Origin: Cordylochernes scorpioides
Taxonomy: Eukaryota > Arthropoda > Arachnida > Pseudoscorpiones > Chernetidae
NCBI GenBank assembly: GCA_030710605.1
Contig: CP092884.1
Coordinates: forward strand, 23,231,483 to 23,295,482
Length of the DNA: 64,000 nucleotides
Direction of reading: 5' to 3'
Part shown: positions 54,346 to 64,000 of the stretch, in pieces
How the letters are laid out: each line of letters opens with the position of its first letter
How positions within the stretch are numbered: position 1 is the stretch's first letter
Program-made: the position numbers and the translations under genes
Notes under the pieces: model-generated
Told to the model about the DNA's origin: nothing
Database searches by the model: none
Seen by the model: the letters and a program-made list of their open reading frames with translations, nothing else

Positions 54346-55300
54346 TGGGAAAATAATTTTTTGATTTAACGATATGCGAAGTTAAAGCTTCTGAATCTCT
54401 TAGTTCTTTTTCCACAACTGAGGTAAGATGGTTAATATCTTTTAATTCACAATTGGATTGAATTTGAAATACATTAAGTGGGAAAATCCACTTTGAAGGG
54501 AACAATAACTAAATCAACATTTGATTAAACGAGAAAAGTTAGGTAAATGAATTAATGTGAAAAAAAAACAATAGAAAAAAAAATCAAAAATAAAAAGGTC
54601 ATGTTGTTAATAAAAACAAAGAAGGTGTATCCTGACCACGAGCACATGTGCTTTTTAGATGACGCTCTTGCCTGATATATCTTTTTTGTTTTTATAAATT
54701 AATGTAACCATCTAAAAAGTTAGAGCCCATAAACATGTGTGTCCTTCAACATGTTATAAACGATATGATATAAAAAACAGATTAGTATATTTTAATTTAC
54801 ATTTTAAAAATGTGAATAGATTTTGAAATAGATTGAATGAAATTTTAAAAAGTTGGTGGACGAGTGGGTACCACCCTCGATTCCCGACAGTCATGAACCG
54901 GGATTGAATCCCGCGTTAAAATTTTGTTTAATATGTGAATAACCTTCACATATTATTCACAGTTTCAATTATCATAACCTACGTTGCTCTTGTTGAGCGG
55001 TACCTAATAAAGTGATTTTGACCGGCGGAATGAAATTATTCCTTAGAGGGAACAATAACTAAATAAACTTCTGAATAAACTAGCAAGGTCAGGGTAAGAA
55101 TTTATTTAATGTAACAATCTTAGATGCACAAGCTGTTGAACAACTCTTTCCCATGATATCCATGAATTATCAGAATTTTTCATCACAATTTTTTATATCA
55201 AATTGTATAAATTAATATTCAAAGTAATATCTAAATAGTCCAAACCAAAATATGTAAATATAGTAATGTATATAAGCAACTACAATACAGCATAGTTTCC
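54346..55300. other. Non-coding sequence with repeat fragments
   Basis: A SINE-head-like fragment (GGACGAGTGGGTACCACCCT, CCGGGATTGAATCCCGC) is at 54855-54930 and a GAGCACATGTGC..AGATGACGCTCTTG fragment related to the 5.1 kb Penelope-like repeat is at 54630-54700. No gene. Confidence 0.5.
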
Positions 55301-55314
55301 TTTTTTTAAATCTT

Positions 55315-55375
55315 TACCTGTAAAAGGGTCGTTTAAAACCCGAAAGCTTGTAAACTCGTTAAAAGTGTAATATAG
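55315..55375 (+). mobile_element. Penelope-like terminal hairpin fragment
   Basis: CCTGTAAAAGGGTCGTTTAA then AACCCGAAAGCTTG: a GGGT/ACCC hairpin followed by GAAAGCT. Similar hairpin-GAAAG blocks at 41900-41930, 60620-60650 and 31065-31085. Confidence 0.5.
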
Positions 55376-55654
55376 AAATCCTCGGAGATTCATATTTGAT
55401 TATTCTAATGAAATATCAGAGCATCAACAGACATTCTAGGGAGGCATGTAGGGAATTGATAAATAGCTGTTGAAAGCTAGCCTGAATATATCGAATATAG
55501 AAGCATATCGCTAGAGCTGTTTGAAGTTCTCGTGATTTCTAAAAGAACCAATGATTTGTTATAAATAATTCTCCATAACCATCTTTTAATGGGAAAGGTA
55601 TTTTTTAGCACATGAATATCATCCTCCCTAAGTTATACGAAGATGGTTTTCTTA

Positions 55655-55992
55655 TTATCCCTAGTACACACTGAACACAACACACACACAACACAAAGCA
55701 CAACACACGTGGTACAAACAATGATCGTTATGGTGGGTGGAAATTTGCGACTGCTAACTGTAAGTGCATCACATGTCTATACACGTGAAAAACAGTTAGA
55801 CTTTTGCACTTACAAATGTGTCAGATCCCCGTTTAGTTAATTGCACTCGCTGCTGGAGTTGGACTATTGCAAGAATCGTGGACCATTGGAGCTTTCTTTT
55901 AATTCTATAAAAGTGCCCAGTGCGGAATTCGACCCCGCATCGTAGCGGTCGAAAACCAATGGTTTAGACCATCCTTCTATTGACTCCCTTCA
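55655..55992 (-). mobile_element. SINE S1 copy with internal CA-rich insertion
   Basis: Inverse of the family. The 3' end ACCACGTGT...CTAGGGATAA is interrupted by about 45 bp of ACACAACACA sequence. The head at 55925-55990 keeps CGGTCGAAAACCAATGGTTT. Confidence 0.7.
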
Positions 55993-56139
55993 CAAAGATG
56001 GTTATATTATCGAGCGACGTTTGAAAAATGTCATATAGACATAAATAAGTCCAATAAGCTTATTTCTATAGTTTTCTTTAAAACCATATCCGAGTTTCTA
56101 CTCATCAGTGCTGTGTATATAAGCAGAACCGTCCAATAC

Positions 56140-56335
56140 AGTATTAGAGCTCTAAGAAGCGGTCTGGTAGATTAAATTGGCGAAACCACTGGGAGGGGTC
56201 ACCACTGATGAGCCAAGTCCTCCCAATATATATTTTTTTCATCGTAGTAAGGACAGTAGAAGTTTGTATTGTATATTAAAAAATTCGCGCTCAAATATTT
56301 TCATTTTATATATAGATGGCCTGTTATTGCTTTGT
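56140..56335 (+). mobile_element. Fold-back element F1, right half
   Basis: GAAGCGGTCTGGTAGATTAA, TTGGCGAAACCACTGGGAGG, CACCACTGATGAGCCAAGTC, CTCCCAATA, then the right arm CATCGTAGTAAGGACAGTAG. The left arm is missing or diverged. Confidence 0.75.
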
Positions 56336-56666
56336 ATTAAATAAGTATTTGTTAAAGACAGACGCAAGATTGTGTAGGTAAGACAAGGTTGGAGACATGT
56401 CAGAAGAGCAAGCATCCACCCAGCTCATTTATCCGACATGCCGCCATGTTGTGTAAGTGAGACTAATCGGTTGAATTATTCAATAGTTGTCTGCTGCACA
56501 TTTCTCTTCACTCCATTTCTTTCTTTCTTGTTCAACCATCCGTAATTATGTATTTACAAAAGCCGGCAAATATACATATAACAAACTTAAATGTTGTCCA
56601 AATATTTTTCTCTCACTAACAACACATTCAATTATTCTATAAAAAGAATGGCTACCTCTTCCGTCA

Positions 56667-57124
56667 TTCTATATACAGTTACGAGCGTCATTCTTCATCT
56701 CTTAATCATCAGTAAGTTTTCGTCTCTGTCACCGTTTGCTTTTTTTTTTTGGAATGGCGCCCTCCTATTGATTGGCTACGCTCACGCCACCTTTGCCCCC
56801 CCCCCCCCCCCCCCCCCCCCCGTCATGCCCCCCCCCCCCTCCCCCACTCGCCTTTTCGTTTATGTAATTATTGTGTTGGAGCGGGTCGCTCCTTAAATAA
56901 ATGCATATATTAGTTAATAACCAAATGGAATCCTCTCTTTCTTTTTCCCTGTAAGAGACGCCTACGGAAGCCAACAGTACATAGACAGATAAAGCACATA
57001 GGCTATAGTTATTAACTAAAATATGCATTTATTTAAGGTGCCAATTTATAATTGTAACAAATAGTATTTGAATCAGAACATTCAATCGGGTAAAACACGG
57101 GCGTTGCCCGGGTCATTCGGCTAG
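56667..57124 (+). mobile_element. Helitron-like non-autonomous element
   Basis: Opposite-oriented copy of 31742-32145. 5' end TCTATATACAGTTACGAGCG, 3' end CGGGCGTTGCCCGGGTCATT-CGGCTAG followed by T. Poly-C of about 40 at 56797-56838. No RepHel coding sequence. Confidence 0.65.
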
Positions 57125-57129
57125 TATTA

Positions 57130-58015
57130 TATAAGCGCCATCTTTTGACCGTCTCTGCAAACTAGCAGACTTAAGTCAATGGCAAAACACCAGTTTTGGA
57201 AAATTAAGAATGGTCATTCGATTTTTGATTAATAAAAAAGTATTTCGGTTTTTGAAAATAGAGCAATATTCTTGATTCTTTACATCAAAATTTTCTATTT
57301 ACCAATAATTAAATGGGCTGCAGGCAATATTCATCAAAGTACACTAAGTTATTTATTTTTGTACAAATTTATTTATCTTCTATTTTGTTGAAGGTTGGCG
57401 TGCTGCCAATATAAAAATTGGTAAATAGATACATTTATCCAATATACACTCAATGACAAAACTCAAGAAAATGGAACCTTTTAGCAAGTTTATTGGAATT
57501 CAGGCAATAACTCTGGAGATATTTGATATACAATGACCTTTTTTGAAGACACATGAGTGTGAACCAAGTGTGAACAAAATATCCTCTGCCTCCTTCTATA
57601 AAACAAACGACCGGCTACATCAAAGACTTTCCTCCTTCTTAAGTTTTGTCTGTGAGTTAATATCTTATATATTTATAATAAATAATAAAAATTTCATGTC
57701 CAGTTTAATTTAAAATTTCACCTTTTGATGATGAAATTTAAAGTATGATTACAGATTTTGTATTAGTTCATTCAATTTTGAGGAATCGTCACTGAATAAT
57801 AAAATATTCCAATGAAAATTATTATTACAATTTAAGAAAGAGAGAGAGAGAGAAATAATCGATATGAACACTTTAAACATGGTGTTCTGTTTTTTCCTAC
57901 TCTGTAGATCATTATATTTTAAAGATGCGACTTGAACCCTTCATTGTAAATATCGGTTTGTTTTGAGACTGACACAATGAAGTTTGAAAAATAGATTAAT
58001 GATCATTAACATGAC
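57130..58015. other. Repeat fragments
   Basis: P1 fragment (CGCCATCTTTTGACCGTCTC, CAAAACACCAGTTTTGGAAA) at 57135-57230, a Penelope-like P2 fragment (TTGAAGGTTGGCGTGCTGCC) at 57380-57410, a GA run at 57839-57853. No gene. Confidence 0.5.
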
Positions 58016-58019
58016 TAAA

Positions 58020-59353
58020 CCAAGAAGGCGGACACACACGCTACAGACGTGAAATTTACACGATAGGTAGAAAATGCTGGTGATATGCAAATTATTAGAT
58101 TATTAACGCATGCATGCAAAATATACGCCTGTAGCGGCACCTACAATGTATTGAATATTTGTTTTTGGTACATAAATTGCATTTGAATCGTTGCTTCGTT
58201 GTGAAAGGTTATCGTGATGTCTCGTGTGAAACGAAGAAATGCCTACGTACACGTTTCTGAGTTTGATAAAGGTAGAATTGCAGCATAACCGGAATGCAGT
58301 TTATCATTCCGGAGTATTGCTGCTCGCGTCGGTTGAGATCCCATGACTGTTAGCAGAATATAAGAATCCATGGGTACAGGACGGTCATACTGAACGACAG
58401 GTACTGTAACTCAGCGGGCCACTATCAATGACAGCCGAGAAGACCCGCTTGGTTATAAAGCCCTGAGTCATGAAACGAATTTTTTACAAATCAAAAAGTG
58501 TCTGCACGAACAGTTCGATGAAGTTTGCAGCAGCATGGACTGTCAGCTCGGTGACCATTCTTTGGGATATCTTTGACGCTACATCCCAGACAGGAGCTCT
58601 TTCAATGGTGTGACAAAACACTAACCTAAACGAAAAATTGGGGGTGATTTCGTATTTTTAGACGAATCCAGGTTCCGTTCGCGGAACCACGATGGCCGCA
58701 TCTGTGCTTGGCGTCGATCGTGGTGAAGGCATATTGCCAGCGTGCATTAGACATCGCCATACTGGCCCATTACCTGGAATTTTGAAATGGGTGTCATTAG
58801 ATACACGTCTCGGTCATCTCTTGTTTGCACTTCCGGTACTTTGAACAGTCCCCGTTTCATTTCTGATGTGTTAAGGCCCGTGACAGTACCTTTTATTCAA
58901 GGCCTGGGAAACGCTACATATCAGAAGGAAAATGCACGACCCCATGTTTTCTGCATTATACGAACCATACAAAAAATGTTTGGATGCTGCGCTGGCCAGC
59001 ACGTTCTTCTGATCTGTCCCCAATAGAAAATGTCTAGTCAATGATTGCCGAGAAACTGGCTCGTCACCACACGTCAGACACTACTGTCGATGAACTGTGG
59101 CATTGTGTTGAAGCTGCATGGAAAGATGTACCTGTACATGTTATCCAATCTCTGTTTGACTCAATACCCAGGCGTATAAGTGTTGTTATTGCCGCCAGAG
59201 GTGGTTCTTCTTGGAACTGATTTCTCAGTATCCATGCCCTCAAATTTCTTGAAATTTCGATCACTTGTTATCCCAGTATAATGTTTTATTAAAAAAATAT
59301 TTTGCCATTTGCATTTCTTCCTGGTGTAGCAATATTAATGGCCAGTAGTGTAG
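58020..59353 (+). pseudogene. Tc1-like element, strongly decayed
   Basis: N-terminus at 58217: MSRVKRRNAYVHVSEFDKGR then stop, SFRSIAARVG, DPMTVSRI. Later ENARPHV (altered second-Asp box QKENARPH, Asp to Glu), SPIEN-like block in another frame near 59020. Right terminal repeat about CATTTCTTCCTGGTGTAGCA to AATGGCCAGTAGTGT at 59310-59351. The left repeat is diverged (58040-58100). Multiple stops and frameshifts. Distinct from the 27-28 kb Tc1. Confidence 0.8.
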
Positions 59354-60580
59354 TTACCTTGTAAAAATTGAATATAGATTATGACTATATCCGCTCAAAT
59401 CTAGTTTACACAATGCGATGGATACACTGTGGATCAATCTATAGACGAAACAAAGACATCGCAGGAAGTGGGACGACATTAAACAAATACAAAAAATAAA
59501 ATAGCATTAGAATAGACAAAGACGATTCTAATTATATATGCTACACTGAAGCGTGGAATCCTATAAATGGTATTCAAGTACACTATGGAAATAAGAATTT
59601 AGTACAGTAGAAAATACATTTACATGTTTGCATCGAGCAATTCTCTTCCGCAAACAATAAGTACAAGGTCAGTTAGGTGTATATTAATATAATAGAACTT
59701 AAAATTAAAGATTCTTGGGTCAGGCCGAAAGATTTACTGGCAGAAGTATCTTTAATTTTAAGAACTATGAATGCCGGCCAGGCAACCTCTACCTTTCTTT
59801 ACGATAATATAAGTCAGTATAGAAGTTTGTTTTATGTGTAAAAAAACATTCGTGATTTAATGCTTTCATTTCCTATATATAGATGGCACGTCATTGCTTT
59901 ATATTGTAACATTTGATTTATTCATCACTGAATTATTAATTTTTAATGATATTTTGCTCTTGATGATGATTCAGAAACATTTATAATCCTTTTATGTATT
60001 TGTTAATTGATGTGGTTATCGTTTTTCGGATTTTGATCTTTAGACTCATAAATGAAATATTTGATCTTATCGATAAGGTTTACTTGTCTAATTGATTATT
60101 TTACAATATTAATATACATTTTGCTGAAAAAAAAAGTTTAAGGTGCCACGATCTCCTCACATTTTAACTACAAGCTCCCCTATAAAAGAATCCCAAGCTA
60201 ATCTTAGAAAACGTCTTTCAACAAAATTACCTGTAAGGAATATTTGTATTGGAGAGTTAAGGCGCTTAGACAGTTTCAAACAAAATAGCCTTTCTTCTGA
60301 AGTATTTAGTCTAATCTTCTGACAGCTCTAATTAGAAATACCTTCAGTGGCAGCTGGTGAATATGCACTGATATTTAGAGTAACAGGATTATGTCTGGAA
60401 AAACACAGATATGTAACTTTGCCATGTAATTGGGTCGTCTGGCATTCTTTTTGAGTGTGAATTGGTTCACAAATCTTTTGATATTAATAAAAATTGTATC
60501 CGAATTAGCATTAATATAAAAAATATATATAATGAAGATTCTTCCCTGCTTTTACACTTTGACAATCAATAAGAATTCTA
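59354..60580. other. Non-coding sequence with repeat fragments
   Basis: F1 arm fragment at 59815-59890 (AAAAACATTCGTG). Block ATGAATGCCGGCCAGGCAAC (59766-59790) recurs at 46648-46675 and follows CAGGCCGAAAGATTT, Penelope-like. No gene. Confidence 0.45.
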
Positions 60581-60705
60581 GGGCAAAGTTTCTTTTTACA
60601 TTTTAAATTTCTTGAGCTTTCGGGCCAACATGCCCTTCAACACGGAGACCTAGAAGAACTACCTCAAGCCAATTATAACACGCCTATATGTAGTAAACCA
60701 ATAAT
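60580..60705. mobile_element. Penelope-like P3 fragment
   Basis: AGAATTCTAGGGCAAAGTTT...AGCTTTCGGGCCAACATGCC: inverse gives a GGGC...GCCC hairpin followed by GAAAGCTC. Related to the 49.3 kb and 53.1 kb copies. Confidence 0.55.
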
Positions 60706-60726
60706 TCAGTTCCATTAGCGTGCTAT

Positions 60727-60930
60727 AAAATATATATTATAATTTTAAATATTTGAAAAATAATATTACAAATTAAAATAAAATAGGTTCATTAGCCACG
60801 ATGCACAATATTACTGTAATACATCGCTATAGATGTATTACAGTAATATTGTGCATCGTGGCTAATGAACCTATTTTATTTTAATTTGTAATATTATTTT
60901 TCAAATATTTAAAATTAAAATATATATTTT
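60727..60930. repeat. Near-perfect 204-bp palindrome
   Basis: Arms of about 99 bp (left ends CTGTAATACATC, right starts GATGTATTACAG) around GCTATA, with about one mismatch. The arms include GGTTCATTAGCCACGATGCA. No coding content. Confidence 0.9.
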
Positions 60931-61097
60931 ATATTTACTTATTTTATTAAACAGAATATATGTTTTATAGATTCACCATTTGTATTTTGGTACACTGTGT
61001 GACTTCACTGCTCTCTTTGATGTGAGAAATAAATAAATTATTCTGGAGGCTACTTAAAGTAGAGTTATCTCATTATGCCCTTATATAAATTTGTAGG

Positions 61098-62221
61098 ATG
61101 GTTGAAACACGCTCTGGTAAGATGCAAGACCCGGCACAGGAGAGAATCAAGGTTTAAGAGTCTGCCAAGCCGCAACCTGGTGCAACAATTGGTCTAGATG
61201 CAAGTTCCGACCCTGTTGTCCTGAATCCCAACATCGACATCCCCAAGTACGATGGAACAGAAGACCCTCGCCCATGGATTGAATCTCTTGAAGAAATTGG
61301 CTTTCTGTACCATTGGGCAGACTACATTATTTCCCGTTATGCTGCCATGAATATGATTGGTAGCGCCAAAACCTGTCTGAACCTACACAAGATAAGTTTC
61401 ACCAGCTAGGAAAATTTCAAGAGCCGCCTAATTGAGGATTTTGCCTCAGACGCCAACAAAGAAGAAATGAAGATGAGACTAAATAGGATGCAACAGTGGA
61501 ATGAACCTGCAATCAGGTTTGCAGAAGATATCCTTGTAGTGTGCAACAAGATCGAACCCCAAATGGAAGAAGAGACTAAAGTAAACTGGATTATTGGAGG
61601 GTTAAAGAAAGAATACTCCTTTGCCCTCTACCTAAACCCTCCTAAAAATACCAACGAAATAATAGAAATTTTTAAAAACCTGGATTTGTATGGAAAAAAA
61701 TTACCAAGAACGTGTAGAAAAATCAAAATCTCTATATAATGGACCACGCTCTCCTCGTCCCCATCATCAAGAGCAATGGAAGAACGCTCCGTCGTTCAGA
61801 AGACCATACCAGAACACCTCCAGGCCCCAGGCCCCTCGCTCCGAGGTACTACCAGGACAAGCCTCTGCCCCAGGTATCTGCCCCTAGACGATCTTACACT
61901 CCCAATCCTGAGCCAAAACTGGTCTACCCAAGGAAAACATACAATAAGAGTCCAGATTCAAACAGGAATAGGACAGAAGACGGGAGACCAATATGTTTCA
62001 AGTGTAACAAGCCAGGACACGTAGCGCGATATTGCAGAGTCAGGTTTGTAAGAATTGTGGAAGAGGACCCCATAGTTACGCAAGACAAGGTCGAAGAAGA
62101 AATCCGAATGGATAATGAAACTGAGAAGTCGAGACATCTGCTCTACGCTGACGTAAGTAATAGCACGCACTCGAGTATCCCTACAAGGAATAGATATGCC
62201 GCATTGGAAGATTTAAACTAA
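61098..62221 (+). pseudogene. Gypsy-B gag (decayed)
   Basis: Starts MVETRSGKM at 61098. Capsid-like region IPKYDGTEDPRPWIESLEEI, IGFLYHWADY, RFAEDILVVCNKIEPQMEEE, NWIIGGLKKEYSFAL. Zinc knuckle ICFKCNKPGHVARYCRV at about 61990-62040. In-frame stops at about 61155 and 61408 and frameshifts near 61698 and 61850 break it. Confidence 0.85.
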
Positions 62222-62277
62222 GCATCGCGCCTGAGTCCGTCAATCAAAGCAAGTCGACCATAAATGGAATTAAAAAG

Positions 62278-63735
62278 TTGGACCCCAAATATAAAATGAA
62301 CATTATCGTGGATATAATCGGCATTTGCGAAGCTTTGATTGATACAGGCGCTGATCTTTCAGTGGTCGACCTCAGTACAGCTCTTAATACAGGTCTTGAA
62401 ATATTAAACCCTGATAAAATGTGCTCCGGACCCGATGGCAAAGAATTAGACATCGTAGGGAATATTGTTTTAAATATAAAATTTGATTACAAAGCAATTA
62501 CACATCAATTTGTGATAATGAGAACACATTTGCGAATATTTATTATTATTTATTATTTTGAAGGCGCGAAACCGATTAAACACAAGCCGTATAGGGTGAG
62601 CGCTAAAGAGCGAGAAATCATAAAAGAGCAAATTGATGAAATGCTCAGAAACGGCATAATTAGACCATCCTCAAGACCATGGTCTTTCCCCGTAATATTG
62701 GTCAAGAAGCGAGTGGTAAGTACAGATTCTGCCTTGACTACAGAAATTTGAATGATGTAACAGTGAAGGATGTTTACCCAATTCCCAGAATCGATGAAGT
62801 ATTGGACACACTTCAAGGATCCGAATACTTTTCAGCAATTGACCTTAAATCAGGAGATTGGCAAGTAGAGGTTGAGGAGGAAGATAAGGATGCAATGACC
62901 CTGCTACATTTGAGAGGAACATGGAAAATATGCTTGGGAATCTTAGATGGCAAATTTGCCTGTTATCTAGATGACATAATCATATTTAGCTCGGATTTTT
63001 CAACAGATCTTAAAAGAATAGAAGCTGTTTTTTAAGATATTTTCGCGAGGGTAATTTAAAACTGAACAACAAAAAATGCCAATTTGCTTTCGAAGAACTG
63101 GAGAACCTTGGTCATATAACTAGTCAACATGGTATAAAACCAGCGGAGCATAATATCAAGGCTATTATAGATTTTCCTCGAACCAAAAAGATAAAAGTTC
63201 AATCATTTTTAGGAATGTGCTCATATTATAAAATTTTATCAAAGGTTTTTCGAAAATTGCTGATCCATTAACCAATCTTATAAAAAAAGTACCTTTTACC
63301 TGGACAGAAAATAAAAAAAAAGCATTTCAAACCCTTAAAGTAGCATTGATAAATTTTCCAATAATAGGGCACTTTGATCCGAATGCAACTACTTACATTC
63401 ATACTGACGCATCTAACATCGGCCTGTGTGCAACATTAGTCCAAAAGTTCGGCGATAAAGAAAAGGTGATCTTATATTTAAGTCGAACACTGAGCAAATC
63501 TGAGCAAAATTATTTGACTACCGAAAAAGAGTGTCTAGCTGTTGTGAGGTCAATGTCCAAGTTACGACCCTACCTATATGGAAGGCATTTCAAGATCGTA
63601 ACCAATCATCATGCACTATGCTGGCTTAAGAATCTGAAAGATCCGACCGGCCGATTAGCACGATGTGCACTAAAGATTCAGGAATATAATTTCGAAATTA
63701 TACACAAAACGGGTAAAAAAACATCTGGACGCTGA
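62278..63735 (+). pseudogene. Gypsy-B pol: protease, reverse transcriptase, RNase H (decayed)
   Basis: Protease EALIDTGADLSVVD at about 62330. Then a deletion joins the protease flap to RT (PYRVSAKEREIIKEQIDEML). RT: GKYRFCLDYRNLNDVTVKDV, YFSAIDLKSGDWQVEVEEED. Another deletion removes the segment before the catalytic box, and CYLDDIIIFS is kept at about 62958. Frameshift near 63035, then KCQFAFEELENLGHI, RNase H HTDASNIGLCATLVQ (63395) and TNHHALCWLKNLKDPTGRLA. Frameshifts and two deletions make it inactive. It is different from Gypsy-A in sequence. Confidence 0.9.
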
Positions 63736-64000
63736 TGGTCTATCTAGAGGACCCTTACCGGAAAACGAATGGGACGAAGATTATGAAAGATTATTTTTGA
63801 ATCAAATAATAGACGAAAAGGGTGATTTTATTGAGAATATTAAGGAGAACCTTAGTGGAAACAAGCGTTCAATTACACAGAACTTTAAAGAAGAAAATGG
63901 GTGTCTCTACAAGAAAAATCCAAATCCTGAAGGTAGGGCATGGTTGCTGGTAGTGCCAAAAAATAAAAGGAAGGAAATTATGAGTGAATACCACAACCAT
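63736..64000 (+). pseudogene. Gypsy-B start of integrase (runs off window)
   Basis: After a frameshift at the end of RNase H: HLDADGLSRGPLPENEWDED, GCLYKKNPNPEGRAWLLVVP, KNKRKEIMSEYHNH. The last His pair begins the HHCC zinc domain of integrase. Truncated by the window end. Confidence 0.8.

Noticed and set aside
56591-56896. Frames across the poly-C tract
   Set aside because: Low-complexity proline/glycine runs inside a Helitron-like element.

Overview
This window looks like AT-rich nuclear DNA of an arthropod, most likely a chelicerate. Evidence: small exons with GT..AG splice sites in very long introns, mariner and Tc1 transposases of spider-like type, Jockey-type LINEs, Gypsy elements, Penelope-like elements and tRNA-derived SINEs. 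No bacterial, plasmid or viral genome organisation is visible. The species assignment is inference and weak below the level of arthropod. The one host gene I can support is a minus-strand receptor tyrosine kinase of the ALK/LTK family. Nine exons (46223 down to 3033) join in consistent reading phase into 433 residues. They cover the juxtamembrane segment with an NPNY motif, a complete kinase domain (glycine loop, VAVK lysine, alpha-C glutamate, HRD, DFG, YxxxYY activation loop, DRPNF) and a short C-terminal tail. The extracellular, glycine-rich and transmembrane exons must lie beyond 46.2 kb, and most probably beyond the right end of the window. Layout: 1-3 kb is sequence 3' of the gene, with two MITEs. 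3.0-4.8 kb holds the last three exons. The 18 kb intron at 4.8-22.9 kb holds a PLE terminal repeat with a hammerhead ribozyme, a decayed Jockey LINE split by a mariner, a satellite of about 345 bp, a non-autonomous retroelement, and a decayed Gypsy that itself contains an inverted-repeat element. 22.9-30.3 kb holds three exons plus a Tc1, LINE tails and fold-back elements. The next intron (30.3-42.5 kb) carries Penelope-type inverted repeats, a Helitron-like element, a 292-bp tRNA-like tandem array and a 3.2 kb near-perfect palindrome. 42.5-46.2 kb holds the three most upstream visible exons. 46.3-64 kb is repeat-rich: a LINE-derived minisatellite, a GC-rich LINE, a Penelope element between inverted repeats, a Helitron-like element, a Tc1 relic, and a second Gypsy running off the window end. 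The most interesting layer is RNA-level. At least four copies of a type I hammerhead ribozyme core sit in Penelope-like terminal repeats. In three other fold-back families the same conserved core pieces occur in permuted order, with interleaved complementary stems. Two minisatellites carry copies of host-gene exon or splice-donor sequence next to the real exons. No mobile element has an intact coding region; nearly all have frameshifts, stops or internal deletions.
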